A DNA stretch of 64,000 nt from Tetrahymena elliotti 4EA (lineage: Eukaryota > Ciliophora > Oligohymenophorea > Hymenostomatida > Tetrahymenidae): NCBI GenBank assembly GCA_000231825.2, contig AFXF02001864.1, forward strand, positions 1-64,000. Reading direction: 5' to 3'. The notes beneath the pieces were generated by a model. That model searched no databases. It was not told where the DNA came from and worked only from the letters and a program-made list of their open reading frames with translations. The translations under genes were made by a program, and so were the position numbers. Below are positions 26,639-37,606 of this stretch, piece by piece; the stretch's first letter is position 1, and each line of letters opens with the position of its first letter.

Positions 26639-29343
26639 AAATAAAACATATGCTGAATATATATTTATTTATTGTTGCCATCTATTATTTGCATTTCATG
26701 TTTTAATCATCTCAAATCTATCAATTCACTTAAAACCCTATTTCTCAATATATTTTTTCAAAGAATTTTTCTTTTGTAATTTAATCAGCTAGAAATTTAA
26801 TTAATACTATTTCAGATTTTGTTCCATTAATATCATATTAATATAAATCTATTGAAATTTACTTATTTAGACTTCTATTATTTATTAAAAAAGATTAATT
26901 GCAAATCTAAATCAATAAATTATTAAACTTATCGTCAATCAAGAAACTTAAAATTAAATTTTGTTTGATCCTTTTCCTTCATTTTAATTTGAAATTTAAT
27001 TTTTGTTTATTTAATAAAAGCATTCAAATTAATTTTACTACTATTGAAGTTAATTATAATTTACTAAAATGAATTTGATGATAAAAAATCTAGAGTTATT
27101 TTTTCTCTTCATAAACTTAAAATATTTTCAAAAGAAGCAAGTTCAAAAATGTTTCTATTAATTTTGAAAACAAACAGAAATTTAGAAACCAAATATTTGA
27201 ATCTCAACTGAATATAATTAAAAATTTTAACTTTTAAAAATTTGATCACTTAAATTTAGAAGTTGTTAAAATTTTTCAATTAATTTTAAATAAAATAGAT
27301 GAAATCATAAGAAAATATTTTCTTAATAATGTGATTTTATTTGTGTGACGATAGAGTTTTACTGTTTGAGCTTCTTAAACACCATAAATAATTCAATAAA
27401 TCTTGTTAAAGCAAGAAACAAATAAAGACCATTAAATTAAAAGAATATTTTTTTTGTATTTGATTTTGATGATTTAAGGTGGTTGTGAAAATAATATTTA
27501 TCATTTGTGGTTATTTAATTAATAATTATTTGTTCATTGAAAGGATGAATTGATAATATGAATTTACAAATATTTACAAGGCTAAATTGATTTTTAGTTA
27601 GATTCTTTTTACATCAATTAAATCAGTCTACTCTAATTTTAATGCTAAGATATATTTAACCTAATCAAATTTATCTAAAAAAATAGCAATTACTTTTATT
27701 TAGTTATTGAAACTCAATTTCCTTAATTTTATGGATTTCTCCAGTAAAAGAATATTACAGAGATTACATAAATTCCAAATAGTAAATATTCATTCTATTT
27801 TTAATAATCAACACAATTTTTTCCAATCGATTATTCTTGAATGTTATATAAAAAACTATAAAAAATTGAACATCAAATTAATTGATTGTTTTAGTCAACA
27901 AAACACAATATGATTGTTTTTATCATTCTTTTTACAAAATTATAATTTTTTAGATAAAAAGCAACTCATGAGTGATTTTTGAGATGAAAGTGTAAAGTTT
28001 TTAATTAAGCATAATAATTATTCAATAATTTTCTCTTTTTACTTGAATAATAACCATAGATATTCAGTGATTCTTTGAGAAGAAGAGAATAAATTTATGT
28101 AATTGTTTTTACATTTTATGCTAAATTGCTATTGAATTAAAAACAATAAACATTATTTTTGAACTATATAATTTATTTAAAAAAACTCAGGTATTAAGAT
28201 GAAAATGGATGGAATGCTTTAATAAAAAAAATAAATTTTATCAATAAATAGATTTTTTATCATTATTTAAGGTGATTAAAAAAATAAATTTAATATTTGA
28301 AATGCCTTAGAACTTACATATGAAAGTAGAGTTTTATTATTTAATAGAAAATACTTAAATGATCACATTTAACTTAAATTATTTTGTAAAGTATTGTTTG
28401 TGCATTTAAATTAGAATACTTTCAATAAATAACTACACACTATTTATTTTTAAACAATTATTACCTAAGTGCATATAAATAATTTACTTTGTTTTTACAA
28501 TAAAAAATTTACTTACTAAAAGAAAAATTTTAGTTTTGCACTTTGATTTTCAAATATTTTGTTTCTTTTCTGTCTGTCAGTTAAGTCACTCTATTCTCTC
28601 TTTGAAAATCAGTTTAAGTTAATTGAAAAATGTGTAATATAAAAAATAAAGGATCTAAGAATTTAGAATATTTATTTTAGATTGCTAAAATCTATTTTTG
28701 GTATTGCAAGATAAGAGCACTTACTTGAAAAAATAAAAATAAATTATGGTAAGGAATAAAAGTGACAAAGTATTGCTATTTACTACCTATCAAATAAAAA
28801 TATGTAATTAAGATACAGCAAGCAAAAAAATATAATTAGAAAGTGAAGAGATATATTACAGATATTAATATTTATTAAATAGTAAAGAATAAATAAGTAT
28901 ATTTCTTACTTTAGAAAATTAATGAATTTTTAAATAAAAGTTGGGGTAATTTGAGAGTAACACAAAAGAAAATTGATAATAGAAATTTAGTAGCCATGCA
29001 ATCAAATTAATGAATGCATTTTAATCCAAATGATATTTTTAAATTGAGATAAATATTATTAAAGGCATTATGTATGTATTAAATGAATAATCTAACAAAA
29101 AATATAAATATTATATTCACTTACTAAATTAAGTTATAACTAAAATCAAAAAAAAAGAAAGATATCCTAAAGAAAATATAACAAAAAATAAACAAACAAA
29201 AAGTAGCCAAACAAACATACATTCATACATTTCAAAGCAAATTAAAGAAAATCAATTAAAAATATTGATTTGTTTACATTAATATTTCAAAAATCAATTA
29301 ATAATTTTAAATCAAACAACACTATCAATCAATCTATAAATAA
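26639..29343. other. Long intergenic region, no gene found
   Basis: About 2.7 kb, the longest apparently empty stretch here. I looked on both strands for coding-like residues and splice-consistent exons and found none. A plus-strand frame at 27707-27913 starts at a non-ATG codon and an in-frame TGA lies just upstream, so I do not support it. The final 150 bases become rich in AAC/CAA/ACAT runs, like a 5' leader of the next gene. Confidence 0.5.
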
Positions 29344-31293
29344 ATGTCTCTCAGCTAAATAGAAATCATTTAACCAGACAATGGGAAGGCTAATTTCATT
29401 CTTTTCCCAACACGCTTGAGTCTAAACAAAGACAATGAATCTGCTTCTAAGCGTCGTATTAGTGGTTCCCTGAATAATTACAATAAGATATATGAAAAAA
29501 TACAGTCTATTCAGATGTAGAAAGACAGATAAACAATAGGAATTCAACAACAACAACAACAATATGTTTCAGCCTAATAATCTCAAAGAAGTTCTATCAA
29601 CAGTGGTTCTGTTTAGGAAAATATTTAAAAAAACTATTTCTCAGATCCTTATCCTAATAAAAAATCTAATAGCTAGCATATGAATGCTTCTTTCTCTTAA
29701 TAAAGTAATTAGTAATAGATCTAAGCTAAATAAACTAGCAGCTTGCTCCCTACTGTTTTAAATTTGTAGCAACAATAAAAAGAATCGTTTGCTAAAAAGA
29801 GATCTATTTCAACATAGTCTATTGGAGGTAAAGATTCGGGATAAAATTCAACTCCATCAACTGCATCTTCATCTCAAAATAATGAGAGCAACTAAGGAAA
29901 ACCATATAACACTCTTCTTAGATCTTCTATAAATTTCACTAATTAAAATTACTTGTACCAAAATCAGATGATAAACAAAGGGTGTAATAGTAATAGCAAT
30001 TGCAATAGCAATAGCAATCAGAAATTAATTAATATTTAATAATAACATTACTTCACTGAAAAATAGATTAAGTCACAGATAGGATAAAAAAGCGTTCATT
30101 TCCGTAATAACACTTCTAACTCAATTGTTAATAATACAGATAATAAATTGTAATTCGATAACAATAGTGTATACTGTAAGAATTAATAGTAAACCTTAAA
30201 TTCAGTGGTAGCTCCTATTAATGTTAATATTTCAAAACCTAAATTTATTAGCAGTTAAAATAATAAAAATTTGATTAGCACACCAGATATTCATAAATTA
30301 AGAAATTCAGACACTTTTAGCAATGTATCTGTAACTGTTCCAACTTTTAATCCATCAAATTCTCAATAACCCTTAATTAAAGAGCGTCGTATAATTAGAG
30401 TAAATTCAATTTTAAAAAACAAAGTAGCTGAAAACCAAGACAAATATTACTAGAATGACTAATAACTTGAAAATACTAATCTAGCCACAAGTGAAAGTTT
30501 AGATGATAACAATAATTCTTAACTGGTTGCAAAAACACTCGAAAGCACTCCTCCTTTTATTAGTGGTTTAGAGACTGTAGAAAGCAGTAGCTAAGAAAAT
30601 AGAAATTCTCTTTCTGACAACATTCAATAATATTACTAAAAGAAAGCATACCAACTTATCCGTAAAAGATGTAACAGCGCCTCTCCAAAGAAATGTGTAA
30701 AATTTGATGAAAACGTATTAGTCTGCAACATGCACACTTCTACTAAGACTCAATATAAACTCTCTCAAAAAGAAATGAAGCAAGAACTTATCCGACAATG
30801 CTCACAATTTCGTAAAGACCTTCGTCTTTTGAGAATGCAATATCAAAATCAATAGCAATAATAATAAAAAATGAAACATGAACAACTTATGTTCTAGCTC
30901 AATGAGCTAATGACACTATCTTAACAAAACCAAAGCCAAAATAACGAAGTAAATTTATCAAAATTTGGACCAACCTTACCTATCAAACAATATACAAAAT
31001 TTAAAGTGCTCTCGAAATTAGATAAAAACCAAGAATAAGAAAAATATCTTTAAAAAATTTAGCAAATCGACAAGCAATATAAACAAAACCTTGCCTAAAA
31101 GTTACAAACGACTTATTCAATAAAATATTTCAATTCAATGTAATAAAATTTGTAATAATAACAACAAGTACAACAACAATAAACTACCTAACAAAGTTAG
31201 CTTCCAAATTAACAACACTAAATTATTCATCCTAACAAACCTAATCCTAATATATTCAATAACACTCTCATAAAAAACTTAATATCCTAATGA
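29344..31293 (+). CDS. Gln/Asn/Ser-rich 649-aa protein, intronless
   Basis: Single open frame of 650 codons from ATG 29344 to TGA 31291-31293. It is mostly low complexity: a CAA run (QQQQQQ near residue 70), an Asn-Ser run (NSNSNCNSNSN near residue 220) and a Gln-rich C-terminus. Two short parts look ordered: the N-terminus (ANFILFPTRLSLNKDNES), and about residues 440-510, with the basic run RKRCNSASPKKC, then VKFDENVLVCNMHTSTK and a helix (EMKQELIRQCSQFRKDLRLL). Composition is prion-like and suggests a disordered scaffold or RNA-granule protein; that is inference. KCVKF fits the loose RVxF docking pattern for protein phosphatase 1, a motif common by chance. No family recognised. Both TAA/TAG and CAA/CAG are used for Gln. 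Confidence 0.8.
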
Positions 31294-31854
31294 TATTAAC
31301 TAATCCATTTCAATTCACTAAAAATTCAAACCAACTCAAAATACTCACTTATCTTTCTTGTAATTAAATAATCTAATTAAAATATCTAATTATCGAAAAC
31401 AAGCAAGCATATCCAAAATTTCTTTCAACAAAAAAAAGATATTAAAGTTTGTATTATAAAAATATAGCTAAAGGAAATTAATGAAACTTGCTAAAATTAC
31501 TAAATAAAATAATTCATCTATTTTTAAAAAACGATCTTATTCTATTTATTTATCCATTATATATCCATCTATCTCTTTATCTATTAACATATCTATCTAT
31601 GAATCAATTAATCAATTTATCAAACCTTTATATTCATCAAATTTGTTTTAATTATTAAATCCCTTTGTCTCTTTACAAATATCAATAATTTTGATAATGT
31701 TTCTTTAACTTTCTGGAAGATTTTGATAGAAAAATAAAAAGATTATTAAGATAGATTGATACAAATATATCAGAAATTAAATATAAATATCATACATTAA
31801 AAATAATATTTTCAATTATGTAACAATCAGAATAGAATAAACCTATCATTTAGG
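31294..31854. other. Intergenic, probably with an unresolved first exon
   Basis: AT-rich spacer between two plus-strand genes. The next gene's conserved frame has no ATG here, so a short first exon may lie inside. An ATG at 31819 opens a frame that ends at TGA near 31894 and does not match the downstream frame without splicing. Confidence 0.4.
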
Positions 31855-32390
31855 ATTCAATTAATGATTCCATTCCAATCAAATGGTATTTTTTGAAATC
31901 TTTATCAAAGATATTTGAATAACAGCTCGAAGAGTCAGAATAGTATCTAGAAACCTAGTTAGACACTGATTCATAAAAATACATTCGCGAAAAAGATTAT
32001 TATACTTTGAAATATCTTAAATATTACCTACCTAGTTTTTTGGGTATTTTTGCATCCTTAATGTCTGGGGGTTGCTATTATTTACATTTTTCAGAAGTAA
32101 ATAAGTACTACATAAAGAAAACTCTTGAAAATGAAGCTTTTTTGAAATAAAATCCTTCAGCTTAAAATTTATTCCCTGCTAAAGAAATTGGAGGTTCTTC
32201 CTATCCTTTCAAATAATTATCAAAAACCTAACAAAAATTAAGAATATTAATTTGCATGGGATTTTTCTTTGTAGCTGGATATTCAAATGGATATGCAAAT
32301 TATAAATATAATTTAATAAATATGGATAAAGTATTCTATAAATAATAATATGAAAATGTAATTAAATACAAATCATAAGAAAAATAGTGA
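31855..32390 (+). CDS. Two-TM membrane protein, 5' end unresolved
   Basis: A continuous frame to TGA 32388-32390. It reads IPIKWYFLKSLSKIFEQQ, a Gln/Glu-rich acidic loop (residues 25-50), then a hydrophobic segment YYLPSFLGIFASLMSGGCYY, a polar loop, and a second hydrophobic segment (LRILICMGFFFVAGYSNGY), then a short Gln/Lys tail. That is a hairpin membrane protein of about 180 residues. No in-frame ATG precedes it before an upstream TGA. An acceptor (ATTTAG, ending 31854) fits phase 1, so I take the coding start as an internal exon edge; the first exon is not identified. The first in-frame ATG is inside the first TM segment (about 32060), an unlikely start. Function unknown. Confidence 0.55.
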
Positions 32391-33827
32391 TAATTTGTCG
32401 CCATAATAATGATGATTATTGTTTCTGTTTTGTATTAGGAATTACTCTTAAATTAAATAATTTTGTAATATACTTATTTACTTATATGTAAAGAGAGAAA
32501 AGATACTTTTTTAATTTGAGGACTGTAAAGTTTAGACACACTTTAATATATAGATAGATGATCGTCATTAAATTTTACTGAACTCTTCAATTTACAAAAT
32601 TTTTACTGATAATTCTTCCAATTACATTTTTTTTAATTACATGACTGTAATCTCTAACACTTGTATATATAATAATTAAAGATTGTTTTTATAATATTCC
32701 TCTCATAAATCTAAATACTTTTGAATTAAAATTGAATGCATATTTCTTTTTTTGATTGAAATTTGGAAAAAATGTAATTTAATCCAATTTTAATACAGTG
32801 TAACCTGTATATATTAGGCGTTGTTGGGGCTTACAAAATTGCCCAGTTTTTAGTAGTATCCAATTAAAGTAAAAAAAAAAGCCCACTTCAAATTTTTTTT
32901 GTTTTAATTTTAAATTTTACAATGAATAAATGAAAAAAGATCTTTAATATTGATAAATAATGTTAAAAAATTAGAAACATATTTAATTGAATCATCTAAA
33001 ATGAAATAAATTAGAAATAAACTTTACATTATTGGAATTTGTTTTGACAAATAAATTTATAATTTAGAGGGTATTTTATTCTTGATACTACAGAAATGCA
33101 GATTGTATATTTATAAATTTTTATTCATCTAACAAAGGCTACAATTGCTAATTAACATTTGTTGGCTACAACTATTATTGATCAGCATTGACTTTTTAAG
33201 CTAAAATAGAATTTTTTCACCATATAAACTCCAAATATTTTTTGATTTTATTTGAAATACTTTTCTTTCAATTACCTACTCACCATTACAAGTATTAAAT
33301 TTAAACTAATAATATTATCAAAATAATGCAAATTAAAAATAAAAAAAATTATTTAAGAAGTTCTTTCTTTTAAAGTGATTTTGAGCTTCTATTCATTTAG
33401 AAAAAAATTACAAATATTTGAAAGTTTTATTTTAAAAGTGAGTTAATTTAAAATATTATTTAAATATTAAGATAAAAAATTTATCAATTAAAAAAGTAAA
33501 ATACAGCGATTGATAGATAAACAAACCCGATTTTCCAAATAAAATGGCTTTTGATTCTTTCATAATTATGGTAGTATAATTTGATTTGGGTCACTATTAA
33601 TAAACCCACAAACAAAATCAGAAATAAAAGCATATAAATAATTTAATTTTAGAAAAAAAATGATTTAAGACAGTTTAAAAAAATGAAAGATAATTTGTGA
33701 AGCATAAAAAACAGATACAGATAGATGATGTATATTTAAGAAGATATAATACAAATTAATTAATGGGTTTGCTAGTATTTATATTCTTTACAAAAATTTA
33801 ATTAAACTTTCTTTAAAAGCAGCTTTT
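32391..33827. other. Intergenic between convergent genes
   Basis: About 1.4 kb between a plus-strand gene and the 3' end of the minus-strand AP-1 mu gene, so both 3' UTRs are here. A small island of unusually mixed base content at about 32810-32870 (GGCGTTGTTGGGGCTTAC, then ATTGCCCAG) can form a GGGC/GCCC hairpin. Otherwise nothing stands out. Confidence 0.5.
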
Positions 33828-36191
33828 TCATGACATTCTAATTTGATAATCTCCATTTTATGTAATATAACGAACCCAAGGAAGAGCATGGTAACCACTC
33901 TTTTCTTATATTTTTAAATATCTAACTTAGAAACCACTCACAGTATAGTAAGGAATTTCGAAATTAATACTAATAGGCATTCTTTGGAATTTTTCTCTGT
34001 TAGGAGATACAACTGTTGGTAAGTGGAAAGTTGCAGTCATCATGTATTCTCTTTAGCCTGGGAATTACTTGAATTTCCATCCCATAGCTTCCTTTTCAGC
34101 TACGTATTCAACAGTACCATAAGCTGCCTTGAAAATTGGAGTTTCAGCATCATCAGGTACAGGAATAAAGATTTCTACATTATTAGCAGTAGATTTTTAC
34201 TTGAAATTACTCTTTACTTTAACAGTGAATTCGATTTTATTAGAGTTAGGCTTTCTTTCAGGAGTAACCTCAACTGAAAATAGAGGCTTAACACGAACAT
34301 CTAAACGATAAGATGCCAATTCAAATTCACCATCTGGAGGAATAAATGAAATAACTCTATCATTTTCAAACTTAGATAATCTTACACATGCATGGAACTT
34401 CATATCATCAAATTCAATAGCTCTACTCTTTGAAGTACGACCTTAAGCATCATAGAACTATTTATCGTTAATACCTAAATAACAAAAAAAAAATTAATAT
34501 TCTTGTATCAATAATATAACAATTTGTTTGTTGTAGCATTATATATTAAATTATTAGAAACCAAAATAAAGAAAAAGAGAGCTTATAAAAATAATCTCAA
34601 ACAATAAATTGTATTCATATTTCTTTTAAAAATGATCTTATGAATCTCTTTTTTTCTTTTCTAAAAATATATTATTAAACTGAACTTTGATTGCTCTCTA
34701 AAAAATAAAGACTGTTCATTTCCTAAATTTTCAACTTTGAAAATAAAAGTTGTTTCTAGACTAAGTTAGTAAAATTTGTATTTTCCCCATGTAAATAGAA
34801 AAACTTTTAGTTGATTGATTGATTTTTATAAATTTCTGATTAATTTATTTTTAACAAAATTTTGAATTTTAATTGCTCTTTAATTAATTTTTATTAGTTA
34901 GTCATAAATAATTTAACCTAATCATTTCCTAATTTTTCAACATTTAAAATACACTTTTTTTAACATTAATTTGCACCAAAGACTGAGTTAGTTAAGGTTG
35001 ATTGAATTTTCACTCATGATTTTGTAAAGTGAGTGGGGTTGTTTCAAAGAAAAACTTAAATGATATTTTATTGAAAAAATAAAAGTTTTTCATGCAAATC
35101 AAAGGCTTATAATTGATTGATATATATATACCAATTTCTGAATAGTTGATTTTTAAATAAAATTTTGAATTTTAATTGCTTTCCAAATAATTTTTGTTAT
35201 TCATAAATAATTAAGCCTAATGATTGCCGAGTTTTTCAACTTTCAAATATAATTTATTAAGTAATATTCACTCTCATTAGAGGATTAATATGTGAGAGCT
35301 ATAGAATGCCTTCTATTATTTTGAATTTTATAGAGTAATTTTGTATTGCGGGCTTGTTAAAAACACTAAAATATTTTTTAAAAACTGCAACAAAAATAAT
35401 AAGAAACGTGTTTTTTTTGAAGATATTTATTTATTTGGTTGCTTCTTTTTTTTCAAAAAATGTATCAACAAACTAAGGTTTAAATTAAAGGCAATATTTT
35501 TACCTAATTTGAGTTCAGGCATACCGGAGAGGAAACAACGAACTCTGATATAACCAGCTATCTCTGACTTAATTACAGTTCCATTGTGAGAAACTAACAT
35601 ATTTAATTTTTCAATTACATCCAAAAAGACTTCATTCTTTTTGTAAACAATGCCATCATTTCTCCAAGTAACTGCACCTGTAATTGCACCTACTTAATTT
35701 TCGATAGACAAGGAACTATTTTTGCTTTGCTTTTTTTAATCTTTTCTCAATTCGTGGGATTCTGTCTTAATTAATCCCTTAAGAATCTTATTGTCTGTAG
35801 TTTGAGGATAACCATTATCCATCATCTCATCAAGTAGTTCATAAATAATAACAAAATTATCACGCACTGATTCTTCTTCTAATTCCTTGAAATAGTCAAC
35901 CAAAACTTAAATGAGCTAGTACAAGAAACTGAAAACCATCATGCAATTGGTATTCTTTCTTGAAATTGCTAAGAAGATAAGATTATTGTGATGCAAATAG
36001 AAGAAAGAGTGGCCATACTTGTCACGCAAAATGGGCTTAACAGAGAATTCGTCATATTCAAGCAATTTCTTGTTGAAAATATCATGAATGTTAATAGGCA
36101 AATCACCTTTGTAACATCTTGTGATGAGAACTCTTCCTTTATGATCTAATATATAGATGGCTGAAATACCAGTACTAATACAGGATGACAT
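33828..36191 (-). CDS. APM1: Clathrin adaptor AP-1 medium (mu) subunit
   Basis: Medium chain of the AP-1 complex, which sorts cargo with tyrosine or dileucine signals into clathrin vesicles at the trans-Golgi and endosomes. N-terminal longin-like half: [54 protein letters not shown]-terminal mu-homology domain: [49 protein letters not shown]. The ending [20 protein letters not shown] is the AP-1 form; AP-2 mu ends differently. Two exons, 35504-36191 and 33828-34474, total 1335 nt, 444 residues, slightly above the usual ~425. The single intron is 1029 nt, very long for this window, and contains internal repeats. Start ATG 36189-36191, stop TGA 33828-33830. Confidence 0.95.
34475..35503 (-). 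repeat. 1029-nt AP-1 mu intron with internal duplication, period about 300 bp
   Basis: Inside the intron, a block starting AAATTTTGAATTTTAATTGC occurs near 34857 and again near 35160, each followed by TCATAAATAATT, CCTAAT and a TTTTTCAACTTT-like tail. A shorter related block (TTGATTGCTCTCT ... TTTCAACTTTGAAAAT) lies near 34688. The segment before it (TTGATTGAT ... AATTTCTGA) is also duplicated, near 34812 and 35113. Confidence 0.7.
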
Positions 36192-37606
36192 CGCTTTCTT
36201 TTCTTTAAAATATTTTTAAAAATAATTTCTATGCTAATTTAGTTGTCTTTTGTATATTAATCTAAATTACTATTTATTTATTTATTAATTTATATGTGTG
36301 TGTATTCTTCTTTATTTGCTTTTATCTTCAATCTACTTATCTCTTTATTTATTAATAAGTTAATTCTTAACAATAAAAACAAGCAATATCTCTATATCTA
36401 TGCAAGCTACAAGCAATCAAACAAACAATATAAACTTCTTTATTGTATTTTATTTAATTGTTTTTCTTCCTAAGATTTTATTTTTCAAATGTAATTTCCA
36501 TTCATATTTACTATTAGATACTTCATATAAATTCATTTGACTGCATTATTTAAGATCCTCATAACTTATTTCTCATTTATTTGGTATTCTTCTATTCATT
36601 TTTTATTTTTGAATAGATATATAGATAGATATCCTTAAATCTTCCAAATGTGTCACCACTTTTAGAGCTGTTGATGATAATCCTGATTTTATTTTTGCAT
36701 ATTAGATTTATTAATAAAAATTTTGTTTTCTATTCATTATAATTTAATTTATTCTTTGAAAATTGTTTTTTTAATATTCTTCTTTCTTTCTATTATCCTA
36801 TTTATTTCATTATTTTTCAACAATTTTTTAGCATTTAATTCTTTTTTGTTTTAGATATTTGATGATATTAAATTATTTTAAACAAATACCAATTTTTTTC
36901 ATATAAAATTTATAAATTTCATTAATAAGTGTATTCATTAAGATTGAGAATTCTTTTTTGAATAACAAAAAAATTTTGAAATTAATTATTTAATTTTTCA
37001 AATTAAAATGAATATCTATTAATAATTTATTATATCAACAAAGTTTAAGATTAGTTTTTCTTAAATTTGATTTCTTTTATGAATTACATAAAAAAATAAA
37101 AGTATCAAATTTATTTTTTGAATTGCAGGTTTTTATGGTGAAAACTTTCCTATTTATTTTACATTTATCTTTTAGTCAAAGAATACTTGTTTATTCTTAA
37201 AGTGGTAATAAAATAGTATTTTTTTCTACCTTAGTGAAAGAAAAGATTATTTTAGTGAGCAAAACATATTAATTTTATAGTTATTAGCGAAAAGAAAAAT
37301 TTTGTTTGCTATTATCCTTAGTATATAAGAGTAATGAAATTAATTTAAGTAATATATAATCTTAAATGTAAATAGTACATGAGGTGATACTTTCTTACAT
37401 ATAAAAGTGAAAGAAATATATACATATAAAGTGGATTTTAAATAAATATATTTTATATAATTGAGATTGTTGTGGAAAATTTTAGTAATTTTAGATATTA
37501 GATATTTTGAATTTATCTTTCTGATATGCTTAAAATTTGAATTTATCTTTCTGATATGCTTAAAATTTGAATTTATCTTTCTGATATGCTTAAAATTTGA
37601 ATAATT
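36192..37606. other. Intergenic, with a perfect 30-bp triplication at its right end
   Basis: Upstream of AP-1 mu and downstream of the calpain-like gene (both minus strand). Mostly AT-rich. An island at about 36640-36710 (TGTGTCACCACTTTTAGAGC and following) has mixed base content and could encode a short exon, but I could not connect it to any gene. Confidence 0.45.
37506..37602. repeat. Three exact 30-bp tandem copies plus a partial fourth
   Basis: TTTGAATTTATCTTTCTGAT followed by ATGCTTAAAA, at 37506, 37536 and 37566, then a partial copy that breaks off after TTTGAAT. The copies are identical, so the amplification is recent or slippage-maintained. It ends only a few bases beyond the calpain stop codon (37607-37609), inside that gene's 3' UTR. 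Confidence 0.9.

Noticed and set aside
27707..27913. 68-codon plus-strand frame
   Set aside because: Begins at a non-ATG codon with TGA just upstream and has no neighbouring coding exons; likely chance.
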